Origin: CAZTHL01 sp964613585
Lineage (GTDB): Bacteria; Pseudomonadota; Alphaproteobacteria; DSM-16000; Inquilinaceae
Reading direction: 5' to 3'
Assembly: GCA_964613585.1 (NCBI GenBank)
Contig: CAZTHL010000019.1
Coordinates: 1-52,490 of the forward strand
Length of the DNA: 52,490 nucleotides
Made by a program: the position numbers and the translations under genes. Within the stretch, counting starts at the first letter, position 1. Each line of letters starts with the position of its first letter. The notes under the pieces are model-generated. The model was not told the origin of the DNA. It worked only from the letters and a program-made list of their open reading frames with translations, and did no database searches. Of the stretch, positions 51,151 through 52,490 are shown one piece after another.

Positions 51151-52158
51151 CCCGAGGGGCGGCGTCCCGGCCGCTCGGCGCCGGTCCAAGGAGGGGCGCC
51201 AAGGAGGGGCCGACGCGGCGTGCGACGGCGCGAGGGGTAGGGGCGCGACGCCATAGGCGGCGTCCTCCCCGCCAAGCGCCGGCGGCAGGGCGGACCGGCA
51301 TGGGCCTCGCCGGCCTCGCCCTGGGCGTGCGACCAGAGCCGGAGCACCCGGCCGCCAGGGTCATGGCGTCGCCCCGGCTGGGCGAGGACGTGCCGGACAC
51401 GGAGGTAGGCGGCGTCGTCGTTCGGTCGATTCGGGCGCGGCGGGCCGACGTCACACGGCTCGAGCGCCCTGGCGATGGCATACATCACCCGGACGCTGCC
51501 GGGCCCTTGAACAGCCTCCAGAGCGGCGCGAAGGAAGCCTCAAGCGTGGTGGCCGCCCGGTGATCCTGCTCAAGGCACGGGCCAGCGCGACTGGACATCG
51601 GCGCCGGAAGCCGGCCGTGGGCCGGCGCTTGCTTGGCGTCCCCGGCCAAATGCACGGCCACGGCGGCACGAGGAGCGCCGACACCCGCGATCAGCCGGAT
51701 GTGCCCGACCAGACGATCGACGGTAAACGGGGCCCATGGCTGTCGAATTCTGGGATCGGGCACCCAATGGGACCGGTGGAAGGCGCGTGCTTCTTCATGT
51801 TTACGGTTTGTTCGGCTTCATGGTCCTATACCGCGGCAGCATCGCCGAGGGTCGGCGGGGAGTGGACCAAGGGAGCCGGACGATGGATCGGCGCGTGGCG
51901 GCTGACGGAGCGGGACGCGGCGGCGTGGCGGCCGCGGCCGGCGCCGTGGCTGCGGCCGGGCGCGTCGCGGCGGGGCGACGCGTGGCCGGCGTCGGCGCCG
52001 CCGCCGGGCGGGCGGGCCCTGCCGAGGCCTACGGATCCCTACGAAACCCTACCCGACCGCGACGATCTCCGCGGCGCGGCGCCCGTTGCGCGCGGGCCGG
52101 GGCGGCGCCTATCTTGCTGAAGGCGAATCCGCCGGCGCTTCAGGAGAGCTCCCCCGGC
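51151..52158. other. 1-kb gene-free region before lepA
   Basis: I tried all frames and recognise no product. Frames on both strands are Arg/Pro/Gly-rich. A minus-strand frame at 51485-51763 and another at 50847-51488 have slightly more balanced composition (for example AYLRVRHVLAQPGRR), which may be a decayed gene. A long plus-strand frame is continuous with lepA, but lepA normally starts at the ATG used here. The segment 51780-51830 is less GC-rich and could hold the lepA promoter. Confidence 0.4.
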
Positions 52159-52490
52159 ATGGCGCAGGATCTGGCGCATATCCGCAACTTCGCGATCCTC
52201 GCCCAAATCGACCACGGCAAGTCCACCCTGGCCGACCGGCTGATCGAGCGCTGCGGCGGGCTCGAGCAGCGGCAGATGAAGGCCCAGCTGCTCGACAGCA
52301 TGGACATCGAGCGCGAACGCGGCATCACCATCAAGGCGCAGACCGTGCGCCTGCAATACACCGCCAAGGAGGGGCCGCGCGCCGGCGAGACCTTCCAGCT
52401 CAACCTCATGGACACGCCCGGCCCCGTCGACTTCTCCTACGAGGTCAGCCGGTCGCTGGACGCCTGCGAGGGCTCGCTGCTCGTGGTCGC
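52159..52490 (+). CDS. lepA: Elongation factor 4 (LepA), N-terminal part, with two unusual substitutions
   Basis: The first 110 residues of LepA, a translational GTPase that acts on stalled or back-translocating ribosomes; the rest is beyond the window. NFAILAQIDHGKSTLADRLI is the P-loop region and DSMDIERERGITIKAQ the switch I region, both diagnostic for LepA. Two positions differ from the norm: the usual AHIDHGKST reads AQIDHGKST (Gln16), and the switch II DTPGHVDF reads DTPGPVDF (Pro89). The His at the second position is needed for GTP hydrolysis in this GTPase family. Start ATG 52159 gives the usual N-terminus. Confidence 0.93.
   Translation, partial: MAQDLAHIRNFAILAQIDHGKSTLADRLIERCGGLEQRQMKAQLLDSMDIERERGITIKAQTVRLQYTAKEGPRAGETFQLNLMDTPGPVDFSYEVSRSLDACEGSLLVV

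Noticed and set aside
51880..52158. N-terminal extension of LepA
   Set aside because: The frame is open upstream of the lepA ATG, but the sequence is Ala/Gly/Arg-rich and LepA proteins start within a few residues of the P-loop region.

Overview
The window is about 52 kb of very GC-rich DNA that reads as an ordinary chromosome segment of an alphaproteobacterium, most likely in or near the Rhodospirillales/Geminicoccales. This rests on gene content: a CcrM-type methylase, an alphaproteobacterial-style ilvBN, a nearly complete hopanoid (hpn) locus, a TipF-like degenerate EAL protein, and a carotenoid cluster ending in a Blh-type retinal-forming dioxygenase. There is no prophage, conjugation, CRISPR or insertion-sequence gene. 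Mobile-looking DNA is limited to small palindromic repeats and one decayed efflux gene.

Layout. 1-4.4 kb (minus): serB, a class III adenylate cyclase, MoxR, a DUF1579 protein and the start of a CoxE-like VWA gene. 4.4-8.4 kb (plus): miaA, ilvB, ilvN and tRNA-Arg(CCG). 8.6-15.7 kb: an OmpR-type regulator (minus), a radical SAM protein, a soluble PAS histidine kinase, rnhB, ccrM and folB (plus), then a TipF-like EAL protein (minus). 15.9-18 kb: a 41-residue membrane peptide (minus) and a PPi-type phosphofructokinase (plus).

18-28.4 kb is the hopanoid locus. An MlaC/HpnM-like gene points away from ispH-hpnH. The converging operon hpnB-hpnC-hpnD-hpnE-shc-hpnG makes squalene from farnesyl diphosphate in three steps, cyclises it to hopene, and (with HpnH, then HpnG) adds adenosine and removes adenine on the way to C35 hopanoids. 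28.5-29.8 kb holds a short LysR gene facing an MFS gene that has lost its middle. 30.1-35.8 kb is a complete peptide-type ABC importer operon. 36-37 kb is a trypsin-like lipoprotein. 37.3-42.2 kb is crtE-crtI-crtY-blh, a route to beta-carotene and retinal that lacks crtB within the window.

42.3-52.5 kb is more mixed: a subtilase, an XRE regulator, two ribbon-helix-helix proteins, a PfkB sugar kinase, two tandem helix-hairpin-helix proteins, an EamA transporter, a DUF2237 protein and the start of lepA. This part also holds most of the repeats and a 1-kb stretch without a recognisable gene.

The points I would check first are: lepA, which lacks two histidines that are nearly invariant in translational GTPases; a family of large palindromic repeats, one of which supplies the stop codon of blh; the retinal pathway without crtB or a rhodopsin nearby; the 41-residue membrane peptide; and the internally deleted MFS gene. 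I did not find a convincing wholly new multi-gene system.
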